Positions 24,952 through 37,115 of a DNA stretch of 64,000 nucleotides are shown one piece after another; within the stretch, counting starts at the first letter, position 1; the number at the start of each line of letters is the position of its first letter. The DNA is taken from assembly GCA_011033025.1 (NCBI GenBank), contig WFMF01000123.1, positions 9,848 through 73,847 on the forward strand, in the 5' to 3' direction. Origin of the DNA: Beroe forskalii (Eukaryota; Ctenophora; Nuda; Beroida; Beroidae). Under the pieces are notes generated by a model. The model had not been told where the DNA came from. It saw only the letters and a list, made by a program, of their open reading frames with translations, and did not search any database. The position numbers and the translations under genes are program-made.

Positions 24952-27900
24952 TCAGTCCTCCGGAGCGAGGCTGCTGTCCATGGTGGAAGAGACATCCCGG
25001 AGGAAGGAGAAGGGAGACGTCTCACTGCTGTACCTCCCGCATCTTCTCACCCAGACAATGTGTCCCGAGAACCACCGTCGGTGGGTGTCTAGGATCTGTT
25101 GAGCTGTGTCGTCCTCCTCGTCTACTAACTTAGACAAACGCTCGTGTTCCCGCACGCACTCGTTAGCCCTGTGAGGGAAGGGAGTATTAGCTCTGTTAGG
25201 GGAGGGAGTATTAGCTCTGTGAGGAGGGAGTGTTAGCCCTGTGAGGGAGGATATTAGCTCTGTTAGGGAGGGAGTGTTAGCTCTGTGAGGGAGTGTTAGC
25301 TCTGTGAGGGGAGGGAGTGTTAGCTCTGTGAGGGAGTGTTAGCTCTGTGAGGGAGTATTAGCTCTGTTAGGGGAGGGAGTATTAGCTCTGTGAGGGAGGG
25401 AGTGTTAGCTCTGTGAGGGAGGGAGTGTTAGCTCTGTGAGGGAGTGTTTGCTCTGTGAGGGGGTGTTAGCCCTGTGAGGGGGGAGTATTAGCTCTGTGAG
25501 AGATTATTAGCCCTGTGAGGGAAGGGAGTATTAGCTCTGTTAGGGGAGGGAGTATTAGCTCTGTGAGGGAGTGTTAGCTCTGTGAGGGGGGGAGTATTAG
25601 CTCTGTGAGGGATTATTAGCCCTGTGAGGGGAGGGATTATTAGCTCAATAGCTTTGTGAGGGGGGATTAGCCCTGTGAGGGGAGGGAGTGTTAGCTCTGT
25701 GAGGGGAGGGAGTGTTAGCCCTGTGAGGGGAGGGAGTGTTAGCTCTGTGAGGGGAGGGATTATTAGCCCTGTGAGGGGAGGGAGTGTTAGCTCTGTGAGG
25801 GAAGGAGTGTTAGCTCTGTGAGGGGAGGAAGTGTTAGCTCTGTGAGGGTAGGGAGTGTTGGCCCTGTGAGGGGAGAGAGTATTAGCTCTGTGAGGGATTA
25901 TTAGCCCTGTGAGGGGAGGGATTATAAGCTCAATAGCTTTGTGAGGGGGGATTAGCCCTGTGAGGGGAGGGAGTGTTAGCTCTGTGAGGGGAGGGAGTTT
26001 TAGCCCTGTGAGGGAAGGAGTATTAGCTCTGTGAGGGATTATTAGCCCTGTGAGGGGAGGGATTATTAGCTCAATGTTTGTGAGGGGGATTAGCTCTGTG
26101 AGGGAGGGAGTGTTAGCTCTGTGAGGGGAGGGAGTGTTAGCCCTGTGAGGGGAGGGAGTGTTAGCTCTGTGAGGGGAGGGATTATTAGCCCTGTGAGGGG
26201 AGGGAGTGTTAGCTCTGTGAGGGAAGGAGTGTTAGCTCTGTGTGGGGAGGAAGTGTTAGCTCTGTGAGGGTAGGGAGTGTTGGCTCTGTGAGGGGAGGGA
26301 GTATTAGCTCTGTGAGGGATTATTAGCCCTGTGAGGGGAGGGATTATTAGCTCAATAGCTTTGTGAGGGGGGATTAGCCCTGTGAGGGGAGGGAGTGTTA
26401 GCTCTGTGAGGGGAGGGAGTTTTAGCCCTGTAAGGGAAGGAGTGTTAGCTCTGTGAGGGATTATTAGCCCTGTGAGGGGAGGGATTATTAGCTCAATAGC
26501 TTTGTGAGGGGGGATTAGCCCTGTGAGGGGAGGGAGTGTTAGCTCTGTGAGGGAAGGGAGTGTTAGCTCTGTGAGGGGAGGAAGTGTTAGCTTTGTGAGG
26601 GGAGGGAGTGTTAGCTCTGTGAGGGGAGGGATTATTAGCCCTGTGAGGGGAGGGAGTGTTAGCTCTGTGAGGGAAGGAGTGTTAGCTCTGTGAGGGGAGG
26701 GAGTGTTAGCTCTGTGAGGGGAGGGAGTGTTAGCTCTGTGAGGGGAGGGAATGCTAGCTCTGCGAGGGAGTGTTAGCTCTGTGAGGGAAGGGAGTTTTGG
26801 CTCTGTGAGGGGAGGGAGTGTTAGCTCTGAGAGGGAGGGAGTGTTAGCTCTGTGAGGGGAGGGAATGTTAGCTCTTTGAGGGAGTGTTAGCTCTGTGAGG
26901 GGAGGGAGTGTTAACTCTGTGAGGGGAGGGAGTGTTAGCTCTGGGAGCAAGATTTGTGGGAATGTGTGGGAGTGAAGACTTTAAGGGAGGTAATTTTATA
27001 AAGGGGAATGTTGTATTAGTTGAGTGAGATTATTTGTTTTATGTTTATCGGGCATTGGGAAGAATTTATCATATCAAATCCTGAACATCGGCTCAAATGT
27101 TTGTTATATTGCTAGGATATCGTTTAAGGTTAGGGTAATGGTCACTGGTCAGGTTAGCGACTAGGGTAATGGTTAGGCTGTAAATAACGTGCGGTTCCTT
27201 TGCTCTGGGTGGTCCATTATCACCCCAACGCCAAACGGTCGGCCTCTATTCCATTTATAATTATTTGAATGAACAAAGTGAGAATCAGCTTCTACTGGTA
27301 TTTTCTAGATAAACCTTCAACTGTGGGATCATTCGACATTCATTTGACTAAGTATATTACTGAGTATATAAAATTGGTCGGACTAATAATCCTTTGAATA
27401 TGATTCTCATGCCATAATATTTTATGCAGTTTTATTAAAACTCAGATTATCGGATAGTTCATTATGTTATCAGAACAAGTGACATGAACTAGTGAGCGTT
27501 GGAAATGAGGGATGTGCAAGGGGCCCTCACACCAATGTTAAATTGCAGCTAGTCATGAGCTGTTAAATAAACAAAAGTTCATTTTATTAAAAATTTCAAT
27601 GCTCCGCTGCAGAACTGATCATTGTCGTTTGTCACAGTTCCGTAAATAAAATATTCACTCAATCATTATTTACTTAATCATTGACAAAAATCATTGGTAT
27701 ACATATGCTCCAAAAGCCTGAAGCCTGCCATGATTAAACTATAGAAGTTGAACGAAGTATATCTGCAACGTGTTTTCCTACATTTTTATTCAAAGTATGA
27801 TGTTTTGGTAAACCTCGCGAAAGACCTGGAATACCGATAATAACGATTCCAGTCTCCGCTTAACGCTAACATCCTAATTGCTTCCTCCCATGGTCATTGT

Positions 27901-29213
27901 TCATCTTATTGACATTGCGGTTGAAGCTTTTATTGCTCTGAGTACTATTGGGTATATACCGACGCTTTGAACAAATAATGTTGAAACGAATTATGGTAAA
28001 ACACAAAGGATAACGCGCAACTTTTTATTACAAAGTGTAAACATATGTCTAAAAATTAGTGATAATCAAATTTGGAATGGAATTCTAGAATTTTCTAACA
28101 ATTTCTACTTTTTGACTAAAACGGAATGAGGTCTTGATTTGTTTTACTTAAACAATGTTTTCTATCACGGTATGATAAGATGATAATGGAACCGATAGTA
28201 ACTACAAAAAGTAAAATCATTATTTGCTTCAAAGTTCAAACCACAGATTGCATTCAATTAAAAGTTATCTGACAATATGAATTATGAATTATTATTAAGT
28301 TTTGCAATATTTTCAGCTAGGACCTTTTACAATTTTACGAGTGATTCCCTAGAGATATGACATCTGGACGTAATAAACTGACCTATACTGGTTAGACCAC
28401 TTAGAACATTTATTTTTTCCTAATTTAGTCATTTCAAAGATGGTGTAAGATGCAAAATTACCCCACCTTTTGAATTATAATAGTGCGTTCGGAAAAGATT
28501 GTCACTTGCAATTTTCTGAGGAACCGGCTGCCGTGAGTGACTTTTTGATATGATATTCGTTTTTTTCAGACATTTTTGGATGAAGATAATCGGGTTTTAC
28601 CGATAACTAAGTTTTCTTAGCCCATTCTACAGCAGATTCAAATTTATAATTTTTTGCTCCGCTGTACGAAACTGACCACAAATTTCGTTGTCAAAGAAAA
28701 CACGCTATCAACGGACCCAGGAAGAGCGAGATAATCAAAATAAGGCTGTTGCAGCACACGTGGATGCTTACTGGAACAAAGGAACTGTTTTTCGTCCAGT
28801 TGAAATAATCTTAAGGGGGTGCTTTGACCTCTAAAAGGATATGCTCCAGATAGGGCAATTGCAACTTTTGCTCTGACAATTGCCCAGAAATATAACGTTT
28901 AAATAACTTGAAATTAATTCAGACCCTTCCGTACACGGGACAACCATTTTTAAGATTTTGAGTTATTGTCAGACCCTTCCGTACACAAGAGACAACTGCA
29001 TTTTTACTGAACTGTTAAATTTGCCACATTTAGCTCTAACCTTCATCAATCAAACAGGGTTAAATTGTATGTTTGCCCCGAATGTCAACCAATCATCCTA
29101 TTCTTTAGTTTTTGACCTGAACGGCCTGAATATGCCCTGAATAGTGAAATCGGACCATAAAAACATGGCTTAGAAGATGTAGAATTCGCCATACAGCGGA
29201 GCACCTGAAAACA

Positions 29214-29246
<33 letters not shown>

Positions 29247-32020
29247 AGCTAGATGGCCCACTCAAAAATCTTCGTTAACACTGAAAATTTGCAATTCAGT
29301 CTGGTAGAGACCCTTGTACTCGAATATGTCGAAATTTTGACATATTTGGTCATATTTGTCATTTTATGCCTGTAGTGACAATCATAATATTTATACCCGA
29401 GACCTGGGTATGGATATGACGTCTGTTTATGTGTTTGCTTAGACATACCTCTCGACTGAAATGTGGGTAGCCTCGTCGAAGATGACATCTCTGATTTGTT
29501 GCACCGCACACACATAGTTAAATCTGTCGTTTTCTCGGAATATCTGGAATGGGGTACGAGGTCAGACTACCAGAAATGGTTTTATTATCATTCGGAGAAA
29601 TTGATTCACTGTCGATAGCAAATTAAGTCTAAGCTGGTTTTAATATCCAGTATTTTGTTGAATAATCATTATTACCTGTTTTTCGTATGAAAAGAGGTCG
29701 TTGAGCACTGCTGCGTGTAGGGTAACAAGTCCCAGGCACTTGTCTAGGATATCCTTATCAGCGCACTTGTTGTAGCTTGTAAAACCTGTGGGAGGGGAGG
29801 AAACTGATGAGTTTCTTGCCATGTTTTGGCAGAAATTTAGATCTCAGTAGGAAAGTTGAAAACGTTGAATGAAACGAGGAATTTAAGACATTCAGACTCA
29901 AAATCTTTTGAAAATCAGGAGATTATCGTCGTCAGCTGTGATATATGAGATAATGATGGCAGGGCACGTACCAGCTAGGTGGACACACATAGCCCCGGCT
30001 GAGTCCTTCATCCTCAGTTCCTCGTACTCCTCAATGGACATGGGGAAGGGGGCTCCTGCCATCATGTTGAAGACGTGGGGGATGCTGACCGTCACACCTT
30101 TCTTGAGGTGGTCGTCCAGGTGGACCACGAACTCATCATACGCTGCCAACTCCATGCACCCCAGACTGGCAGTACGCAGGTACCGGGCTAACTTCACCTG
30201 TAATAGAGGGGGTTACTTCCGGCCAATGTTAGAATATTATCTACTATGAACTGAATACGTATCTTGAAAGCCCATACGCACAGGGTACTGCGGGCCGCCG
30301 GGCCAACTAAGATAATCAGCGTATATTCCAAGTTCTTTCCAATTTCAATGTTATCCTAGATCATGTCACAGTGTCCTTGACCGTGTCCCTCCATGCCCCA
30401 GTGTCCCACCATGCCCCAGTGTCCCTCCATGCCCCAGTGTCCCACCATGCCCCAGTGTCCCTCCACGCCCCAGTGTCCCACCATGCCCCAGTGTCCCTCC
30501 ATGCCCCAGTGTCCCACCATGTCCCAGTGTCCTTGACCATGTCCAATGTCCCACATGCCCTACTCACCACAGCGTCGCTGGAGTGGAAGTGTCTGAGGAG
30601 GGGCATGTCCCAGGCGGAGCTGTTCACCAGAGCAAGGATGTCCTCGTTAGTGTCCCGAACTATCTCAATATTCCGCTGTACTTTCTGATAATGAGGTATA
30701 ATTTGAGGTATAATGTGAGAGAATGACGTCATCGTATTCCGCTGTACTTTCTGATAACGAGGTATAATTTGAGGTATAATGTGAGAGAATGACGTCATCG
30801 TATTAATTGGTGTCGTTAGAGCGGAATGCGGATGCAATGCTCAAGAAAATTTGTATATGTTATGAGATTATTTCGGTGAACTGTTTTCGGTTTTATCTCC
30901 CGCTTAATATACTGATCTAGATCCAAGAGGCACAGAAAGTCTAACATTTACATCTCCGAAACTGATGAAAATGTATCATACAGCAGGTTTTGAAATATTT
31001 CAAAATAAGGGTCTACTGAAAGGTGCTCGCTTACCTCGTAGTTGTTAATGGAGTTGCCGTTGTCGTCCAGGAAGAACTTATCCCTGATGTCGTCTATGGT
31101 CCACACCAGGACCAGCCACAAGATGTAGCATTCCAGCTGTTCGTCCGTGCAGTTGTGAGCTGTCAGACTCGTCAGCAGATCAGCCTAAAGGGGGGCAAGT
31201 CTTTCATTGAGGTGGGATTCATATAGAGGAACATGGGTGAAATTTGAATTGTAGCATGGAGTGAGATAGTAGTATTGAGCACAATTTTCTATTTAATTAT
31301 CTATCCTTGAATAATTAAAATTCCATGCAGATCGATCTAACTCAGTAGATTTAGCGGTCAGGAAGATTTAATGGTTTTAAACGCTTTCATATTAATGTGC
31401 CCTATAATAGACCTGTGTACTTGTATTTAGGTGAAGGAAAATAATTAAATATCCTAATGGAGTGTTATTTATGCCGACCAAATGTCATAATATATTAGAA
31501 TATTCATGCGATACATATTCAGTTTGTGCTGCGTTCTCTCCTGTATTTTCAACCACACCCAAAGGAATCAAAACCAGTGAAAACACGTCTGATTCGTACA
31601 GTTCGCTACCTCGATTTAAACAATCACAACACCATACTATGCATTTCTCGTCTGGAAGAATTTCTGGTAACCACAAGGATATAAAATTCAAATTTGTCCT
31701 GTCTGAAAGTCCAATTTAAATAAAAAATTTCGCACGATTCAAAACTCTAAAGCATGACTTCATGGGCGAAACTTCCCTTGATCCTGGAATTTGTAAATTT
31801 GGGTTGAGGCATACCTTGAGGCTCCTCCAGGCGATGTATTTCTTGGGGTTTGAAGGAGAGATGATCCCGGTTTGCTCCATGACTCGGAGCACGGCGTCCA
31901 TGAGACAGGGCTCGTAGTACTTCCTGTTGATCTGTCTCATGACTTCCTTCAGGGTGAGTGGTAGTTTGAAATCCGTTACTTTCACTGTCGATTCCTCAAT
32001 CCTCGGCTTTTCCGTAAATC
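24952..32020 (-). CDS. Class I terpene synthase (animal type, spliced), N-terminal exon missing
   Basis: Seven exons on the minus strand join in phase: 31815-32020, 31035-31184, 30568-30684, 29972-30197, 29676-29785, 29449-29543 and 24952-25168. They give 373 residues from the first recovered codon. Class I terpene synthases ionise prenyl diphosphates and cyclise the carbocation. Landmarks appear in order. The LVWTIDDIRD motif carries the metal-binding DDxxD (100-104). An effector Arg lies in YEELRMKDSAG (about 220). NDLFSYEKQ (262-270) is the NSE-type motif. RRWFSGHIVWVRRCGRY ends in the conserved Arg-Tyr (347-348), 85 residues after the motif's Asn. The last NSE ligand is Gln instead of Glu. 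The first recovered exon needs one 5' base, so a short upstream exon is missing; I found no candidate with the right phase. All junctions are GT-AG. The last intron (4.3 kb) holds the splice-site minisatellite. The intron-exon structure argues against bacterial contamination. Confidence 0.88.
25165..26945. repeat. 24-bp minisatellite built from the terpene synthase 3' splice site
   Basis: Roughly 75 copies of TTAGCYCTGTGAGGGGAGGG plus AGTG, with 19-25 bp variants and some higher-order blocks containing TTAGCTCAATAGCTTTGTGA. On the minus strand each unit reads as a pyrimidine tract, CTCACAG and then RGCTAA. This is the sequence of the acceptor and first six bases of the exon at 24952-25168, which sits at the array edge. 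A 286-codon open frame at 26090-26950 (-) is a product of the period. Confidence 0.95.
27600..29203. mobile_element. TIR elements of the TGCTCCGCTG family in the last terpene synthase intron
   Basis: TGCTCCGCTGTACGAAACTG at 28655 and the inverted TTCGCCATACAGCGGAGCA ending at 29203 bound a 549-bp candidate MITE. Inside, AGACCCTTCCGTACAC occurs twice (28921 and 28970). A related end with GCTCCGCTGCAGAACTGATC lies at 27601. I found no clear target-site duplication. Confidence 0.5.
29216..29244. repeat. Poly(A) tract, 29 bases
   Basis: Uninterrupted A run directly beside the TIR element. It may be a retroposed tail or simple repeat, and its length may be inaccurate. Confidence 0.9.
30367..30556. 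repeat. 18-bp minisatellite in a terpene synthase intron
   Basis: About ten copies of CATGCCCCAGTGTCCCWC, ending a few bases from the donor of the exon at 30568-30684. Confidence 0.92.
30669..30800. repeat. 66-bp tandem duplication spanning a terpene synthase acceptor
   Basis: Two copies, 30669-30734 and 30735-30800, differ at about one base. Each contains (minus strand) the acceptor ATTATCAG or GTTATCAG followed by AAAGTACAGCGGAATA, the first 16 bases of the exon at 30568-30684. The duplicated acceptor would add 22 codons without a stop. Confidence 0.92.
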
Positions 32021-33117
32021 CTGGGAGGAAGGGAAAACGGGTGAAAATCATCGCACTTAATGCAGTAAGATTCTGTCTGGGATGATATTCAATTGTGATC
32101 GATGGGATGTTAACTGTGCTTAATAGGGTAATCTATACGAGGTAATCAGTTTTAAACGCGATCTGTGTCCGCAATTTAACATTGATCAATTATGACGGTT
32201 TTTATGCTCTGATTTTGTCACTCATCACGAAAAATGCAAATCTTTGATTTCTTCACCGAAATCACATTATCCTAAGTAGTTGAATATTCCTTCCCATTAA
32301 GCCAATACATATTCCAATACCTACTACTTTTTCATATAACGAATGACTTTTTACTAGAGAAAAAATAATCCTATCTCTCAAAGACAGCCCTCTACTCAAT
32401 CATTGTTGAAGCACCAGATCCATTAAAACTATCCATTATCCATCTCTTTATGTTTTTCCATTTCATTATTTCGTGGAAAAATTAACGACAAAATCTTATA
32501 TTGTTAAACAGCAAGTCGTTTCAAAGATAACGAATGTACTGCTTCGTACCATGATAAGGATGAGAAATGACTAAAGAAGAAGCTCGTGTTGTCTTTCTCT
32601 TCCTGGTGTGATGGCATCCTGAGACAGCACGGAACTCATCATGAGTTGCGCATGCAGTAGGAGCGGCACATGCAGTAGGAGCGGCACATGCATGTTGAGC
32701 ATTGTGGAAGGTGGATGTAGAGACGGGCATAGTAAGTATCTAAGTATCTGATAAGAGGAGCAGCAGTACACTATGGTCAAGTAGGGTAGGCAGCGAACTG
32801 TAGTTGAGAATAACAAGCACTTTCCTGCGCAGACAATCCGAGAGAGAGAGAATGAGAACAGATGTGCGGTACGGGGAGATAACAAGGTTTAAATAGCTCC
32901 TGTTTATTATGTCAGGTAACAATACGTAATTATCATATATATATTATTATTGTTGACACAACTCATACTATACTCCACTACTACTGGTATACTGCAAGGC
33001 ACAGGACAATCTAATCTCATGTCTGCTGGTTTCTTCTCCCATTTATCTGATCCTTCGTCTGCCCTACTCCTTACAGCAGCAGATCTGCCTCCCTCCCTCT
33101 TTCAACGTCATGCTCCG
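32021..33117. other. Region expected to hold the terpene synthase first exon(s)
   Basis: No exon with the required phase was found. A duplicated CATGCAGTAGGAGCGGCA segment lies at about 32648-32690. Two ATG-donor combinations that I tried (33387-33464 and about 33105) give the wrong phase or a stop. Confidence 0.4.
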
Positions 33118-33260
33118 TCACTCTCACGTGATCCTGCATCACAGGTCACATGACCCTGCATCACGCGTCACATGACCTTGTCTAAATGTCACGTGATCTT
33201 GTCTAAATGTCACTTGACGTGAATTCCGAAATTCTCCGTTCGTTATCCGGACAGTCCCGG
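33118..33260 (-). promoter_or_regulatory. E-box cluster and TATA-like box, possible terpene synthase promoter
   Basis: Six E-box-like sites (CACGTGA, CACATGA, CACTTGA) occur within about 110 bp, in part through a tandem repeat of TCTAAATGTCACGTGATCTTG-type units. TATATAG on the minus strand lies near 33259. They are about 1.1 kb upstream of the first recovered exon. The promoter role is inference. Confidence 0.3.
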
Positions 33261-33529
33261 CCCACTATATAATGAGGTAATGTATTCCCGGGAAGCCCTA
33301 TTAGGAAGGGAGTAGGATAGAGGAGAGTCCTTGTTTAACACAGATTGAAGCCGTCCAACGTGAAATGACTTCTAATGACATTCCTCACTCCAAATATCTG
33401 GGAAAAGTGATTGCATGACCGCAGGAATATAGTTTGAGCGGCGCATATAACACCGTGAACTCCATTTGAAGGAGAAGTAGAGGGCCGGGAGCTTTGTATT
33501 GTAATTTGTCTCTCACTATTTACCACAGC

Positions 33530-36500
33530 CAGGGATCCTTAGTGCACGCCCCGCCTCATACTTCAGTCGGCATCACTCTCATCCCATGAACTCTAAATCA
33601 TCCCCGTTATCCAATTCCATATTCTACCCAAATATACCAATTTCATCTGATTCGGTTAGCGGGACCAATAACCAGGCTAAAACTGTGAGATTTGGGGAAC
33701 ATGGCAAGCCTGGCTGAATGCAGAAACAACAGATGATCACTGGGAATATTAGAAGATTCCATAGGGTCAATATGAGTGTCAGGTTATGGGTTCCCTTTCA
33801 GAAATAGGCGACGTGAATTGACTACATTACCATGGTTTAAAAGGTAAATCGATGACATGTAGCAGTGTATTGTCCAGTTTGTGCTGAGGAAGCCATACAC
33901 CCTCCATTGTCCTTGAGAAGGGTTATTCGGAGGCTTATTACGCCAGGGGGTCTGGCTCCGACTAACATTGTAAACACTCCTCTACGTCTACCAATGATAT
34001 TAACTCGTCGCTGGCTACTAGCTCCTAATGGGATTTACATTCCCATGAGACGGGTGGTGTGTCAAATATAGCTATACCATTATATTACACGATAAGGGCT
34101 CGTTAGCGAAATCTGGGTCAAAATGTGCATGGTACACGTAGCCCCACCAACCCTGTAGCTAAAGAATTCAAAACATTTGGGATGATTAGCGTGTTGAAGG
34201 GGAATTGCATGGCGTTCTTATATCTATCTTCATATGAAGTTAGTACAGATTGCTCTTATAATGCAACTCAAAATTGGGACTTATAGCTAGGATCTAAGTT
34301 CTCCCGAACTTAACAGCTGGAAATATTTTCATACGATACGATCAATTATTGTAGTCGAAAGCAAAAACAATTATTGTAGTCGAAAGCGGAAACAGTTATT
34401 GTAGTCGAAAGCGGAAACGAGAATGGAGTATATTTTGGTCTCTCGTTGGTGAATCCATACCATCAATTCAATTCAAGACACTCGATTCGGTGTCTCAATT
34501 GTTAATTTAAGTCAAATTATTGAAATTAATATTTTTGTTTCTAAATTTCTCAAAAACTCAGAGACATGAGATGATTGAATCACTGCAACTTTGTACTGTG
34601 TTTTTCTTCAGAATGAATAAGTACTCTTGTAAACTATTTATCAAGTAAAGAATTATAGGTATTCGTAATAGCCGGTAACCTGAATGAAATGATTTCGTGT
34701 CACGATCTCCAGTCTTTGAAATGATTAACAAGTCCTAAAAGTACTAGTACATGACAAACAGCGGAAAAAGAAGGAAATGACGATTCTACCATCGATTTTA
34801 GAGAAAAATTATCGTTACTATAGATTTACAACGTAATTGAACTACGGCTAACGATTGTCGTATATTTCTTATTTAATGTGAGCATTGAGAATAACATAAT
34901 CTAATCTTTAACGCTCAAAGTTCCTTTGCGCCTTGCATTATTTCACCAATGATGTCACACCCTCGTCTTTCAAATCATATTACAAACCATTCACGCTCAT
35001 CATACTATGCATTTTCCACTGGTTTCAGCTTCAATTGGCCCTATCAAATCTTTACTAAGTAGGTTCTGGGTAAGACAATCTCACCAGGAACAAAATGTGA
35101 TTAATTACATTTGACATAAAGTTACAGCGACATAACGGTATTTAATCTATCACCGGTCGATCAGTTTCAAATTTATCTTCAGCCCATGTGAAAACAAACG
35201 ATAACCGAAATAGGGTATTTTCATAATTCATATCTGAAAATAATACTGGGTATGAAAAAGCAACGTACCATCTGGTACTAACCTTGACTTGTAGCAATCA
35301 GTTTTAATCGATAAGACGAGTCGGAAAGGAAACAAAACGCGGCATGTCTCTGTGCAGTTGGTGCTGATCGTCAGCTGATCGTAATATACGACATGTAATT
35401 TAGCGAACAGGGGCTCGGACCAATGAGCTGGTCTATGTGTATGTGTTATACTCAGGGCATGCCAACCACAACTTTTAAGCGATGTTATCACCGAGCTGCT
35501 GCTGGCTGGTAATGTAAGTGTAGCGCGCTGAGAACGCTAGCGCAGGGGATGCGGTTACCATGGTAACACTGTAATAAGTGGCGGCCTACTGCCCACCACA
35601 GCCTGCGTTACACCTGCATGTCATGATCAGGGAGTCAATGGGGGCCGGGCTCTTCTGCTTAGTTATCATGATATACTCCATTAGCACAATATGTCTGTAG
35701 ATCAAAATATACGCGCTATTAGTGGCCAGTGTTAAACGATAGCTCGCAATTAATGTGAAAATCAGATATGTTTTGATTATTCATTTCGATTATTCGATTA
35801 TGTACCTGCTAACCTTGTTTTGGCGCTTAGGAAATAAATTGAAAACGTTTAAGTGATACGGGAAGTTCTTAAATGAGTCGCTTTCGAAAATCACGTGGTT
35901 ATCGTCGTCAGCTGTTTTGGCGGCATAAATTAGAACCCTTCACGCATTACGCACGGTGGAGCAATTATTAAAGGGGCCATTGCGGCCCGGGGTGGTTTTT
36001 CGTTGTATTGAAGTGGGCCTTTTTTCATTCATTAGGTTTTAATCACATAAAAAATAAGTTGTTCCCAGCCGAAGGTATAAATTTTTCAAAAAACCCTCGA
36101 ATTCACCTTTAATTTCAGTGCGCGCGCGAAATTTAACCTCAATTTGTCGAAAATCTATCTTTTCTTAAAAGATTGGGTATCATATCGGAAATTTGCAAAT
36201 GGTGTTCAATTTTGGTGGGCTTATGGAGGCTAAACTAATTCGAAATTCACCGTTTTATCATATTAAAACACAAGAAAGCGCACCCATCACCATGAAGAGG
36301 GGCTTGCCACCCTCTGGCAACATTGAATTATAACGGCTCTGTTACATGGTAACTAACACGTCTTATCCTGATCAAAGATTCAAATCGAGTAATCACGCAC
36401 GCACGCACCATGATCATATTTATAATAATAATAATATGATACTTGTAGCTCAACCAAATATATTTGAACTGATTTGATTTCTACGGTTTATTTTGTGGGA

Positions 36501-36560
36501 TGATCTTTCCGAAATTTGAAAAATGCTTATAACATGATGTATGTGTTTAGGTGTATTGTT
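33530..36560. other. No gene recognised
   Basis: Apart from the short repeat at 34343 I see no exon, RNA gene or repeat with clear structure. A Ser/Gly-poor GC patch at about 35520-35650 has no supported frame. Confidence 0.45.
34343..34418. repeat. 25-bp tandem repeat, three copies
   Basis: Three copies of AATTATTGTAGTCGAAAGC followed by a purine-rich linker. Confidence 0.85.
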
Positions 36561-36589
36561 TTTAATGCATAATGACGTTTGCGCGACAC

Positions 36590-36716
36590 CTTTTAAGTTT
36601 TTATACACTTTGTTTTTGATATTCTGCAATTATGGATTTACGTATATTGTAATAAAGTTTCAAAGCCCTTAGTGGTGCCCCTCCGGGGTTTTCAATCAAT
36701 CAATCAATCAGAATCT
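36590..36716 (+). mobile_element. 3' tail of a CR1/L2-type LINE
   Basis: CCCTTAGTGGTGCCCCTCCG with a GCCCC/GGGG stem is followed by (CAAT)n microsatellite. A 3' hairpin plus short tandem tail is typical of CR1/L2-clade LINE ends. No reverse transcriptase was seen upstream, so the copy is 5'-truncated. Confidence 0.55.
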
Positions 36717-37001
36717 GTAGCAAAAACTCTCCTAGACTAGGCTGTCTACTTAAAGAAGGCTATTATAATAAACCACACCAACCCCATACAGTACTTTCAC
36801 ACTAATTATCTTAAGATCTTGTGGTCTTATTTCATTTTCAAAGAGATTTTAATAGATTGATGCATGTTCCGGGAAATGGTCAAGGGTCGTGGACATTGCG
36901 AAACGTAGCGAATAAAGCTTTGTAGCTGGAATAACCAAAATCTTTTTAAAGTCACACTCAGTGAAAACCGCTGTAGAGAGCGCTGATTTAATTCATGAAT
37001 C

Positions 37002-37115
37002 GCATAATCATTGGGTTCAAAAATGTATGAGGAATCTGGATGAATCATTGGGTTCAAAAATTTATGGGGAATCTGGATGAATCATTTGGTTCTGAATATG
37101 TATGGGGAATCTGGC
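37002..37115. repeat. About 40-bp tandem repeat, three copies
   Basis: Copies of GAATCATTGGGTTCAAAAAT followed by TATGGGGAATCTGGAT. Confidence 0.8.

Noticed and set aside
26090-26950. 286-codon minus-strand open frame of Leu-Thr-Pro repeats
   Set aside because: It follows the 24-bp minisatellite period and has no start, stop or splice context of its own.
28958-29206. Alternative last terpene synthase exon after an acceptor at about 29206
   Set aside because: It lies in the TIR of a MITE, lacks the WxxG...RY motif, and the exon at 24952-25168 fits frame and motif.
33387-33464. ATG exon MEFTVLYAPLKLY as the terpene synthase start
   Set aside because: Its donor leaves two bases, but the next exon needs one; joining creates a stop.
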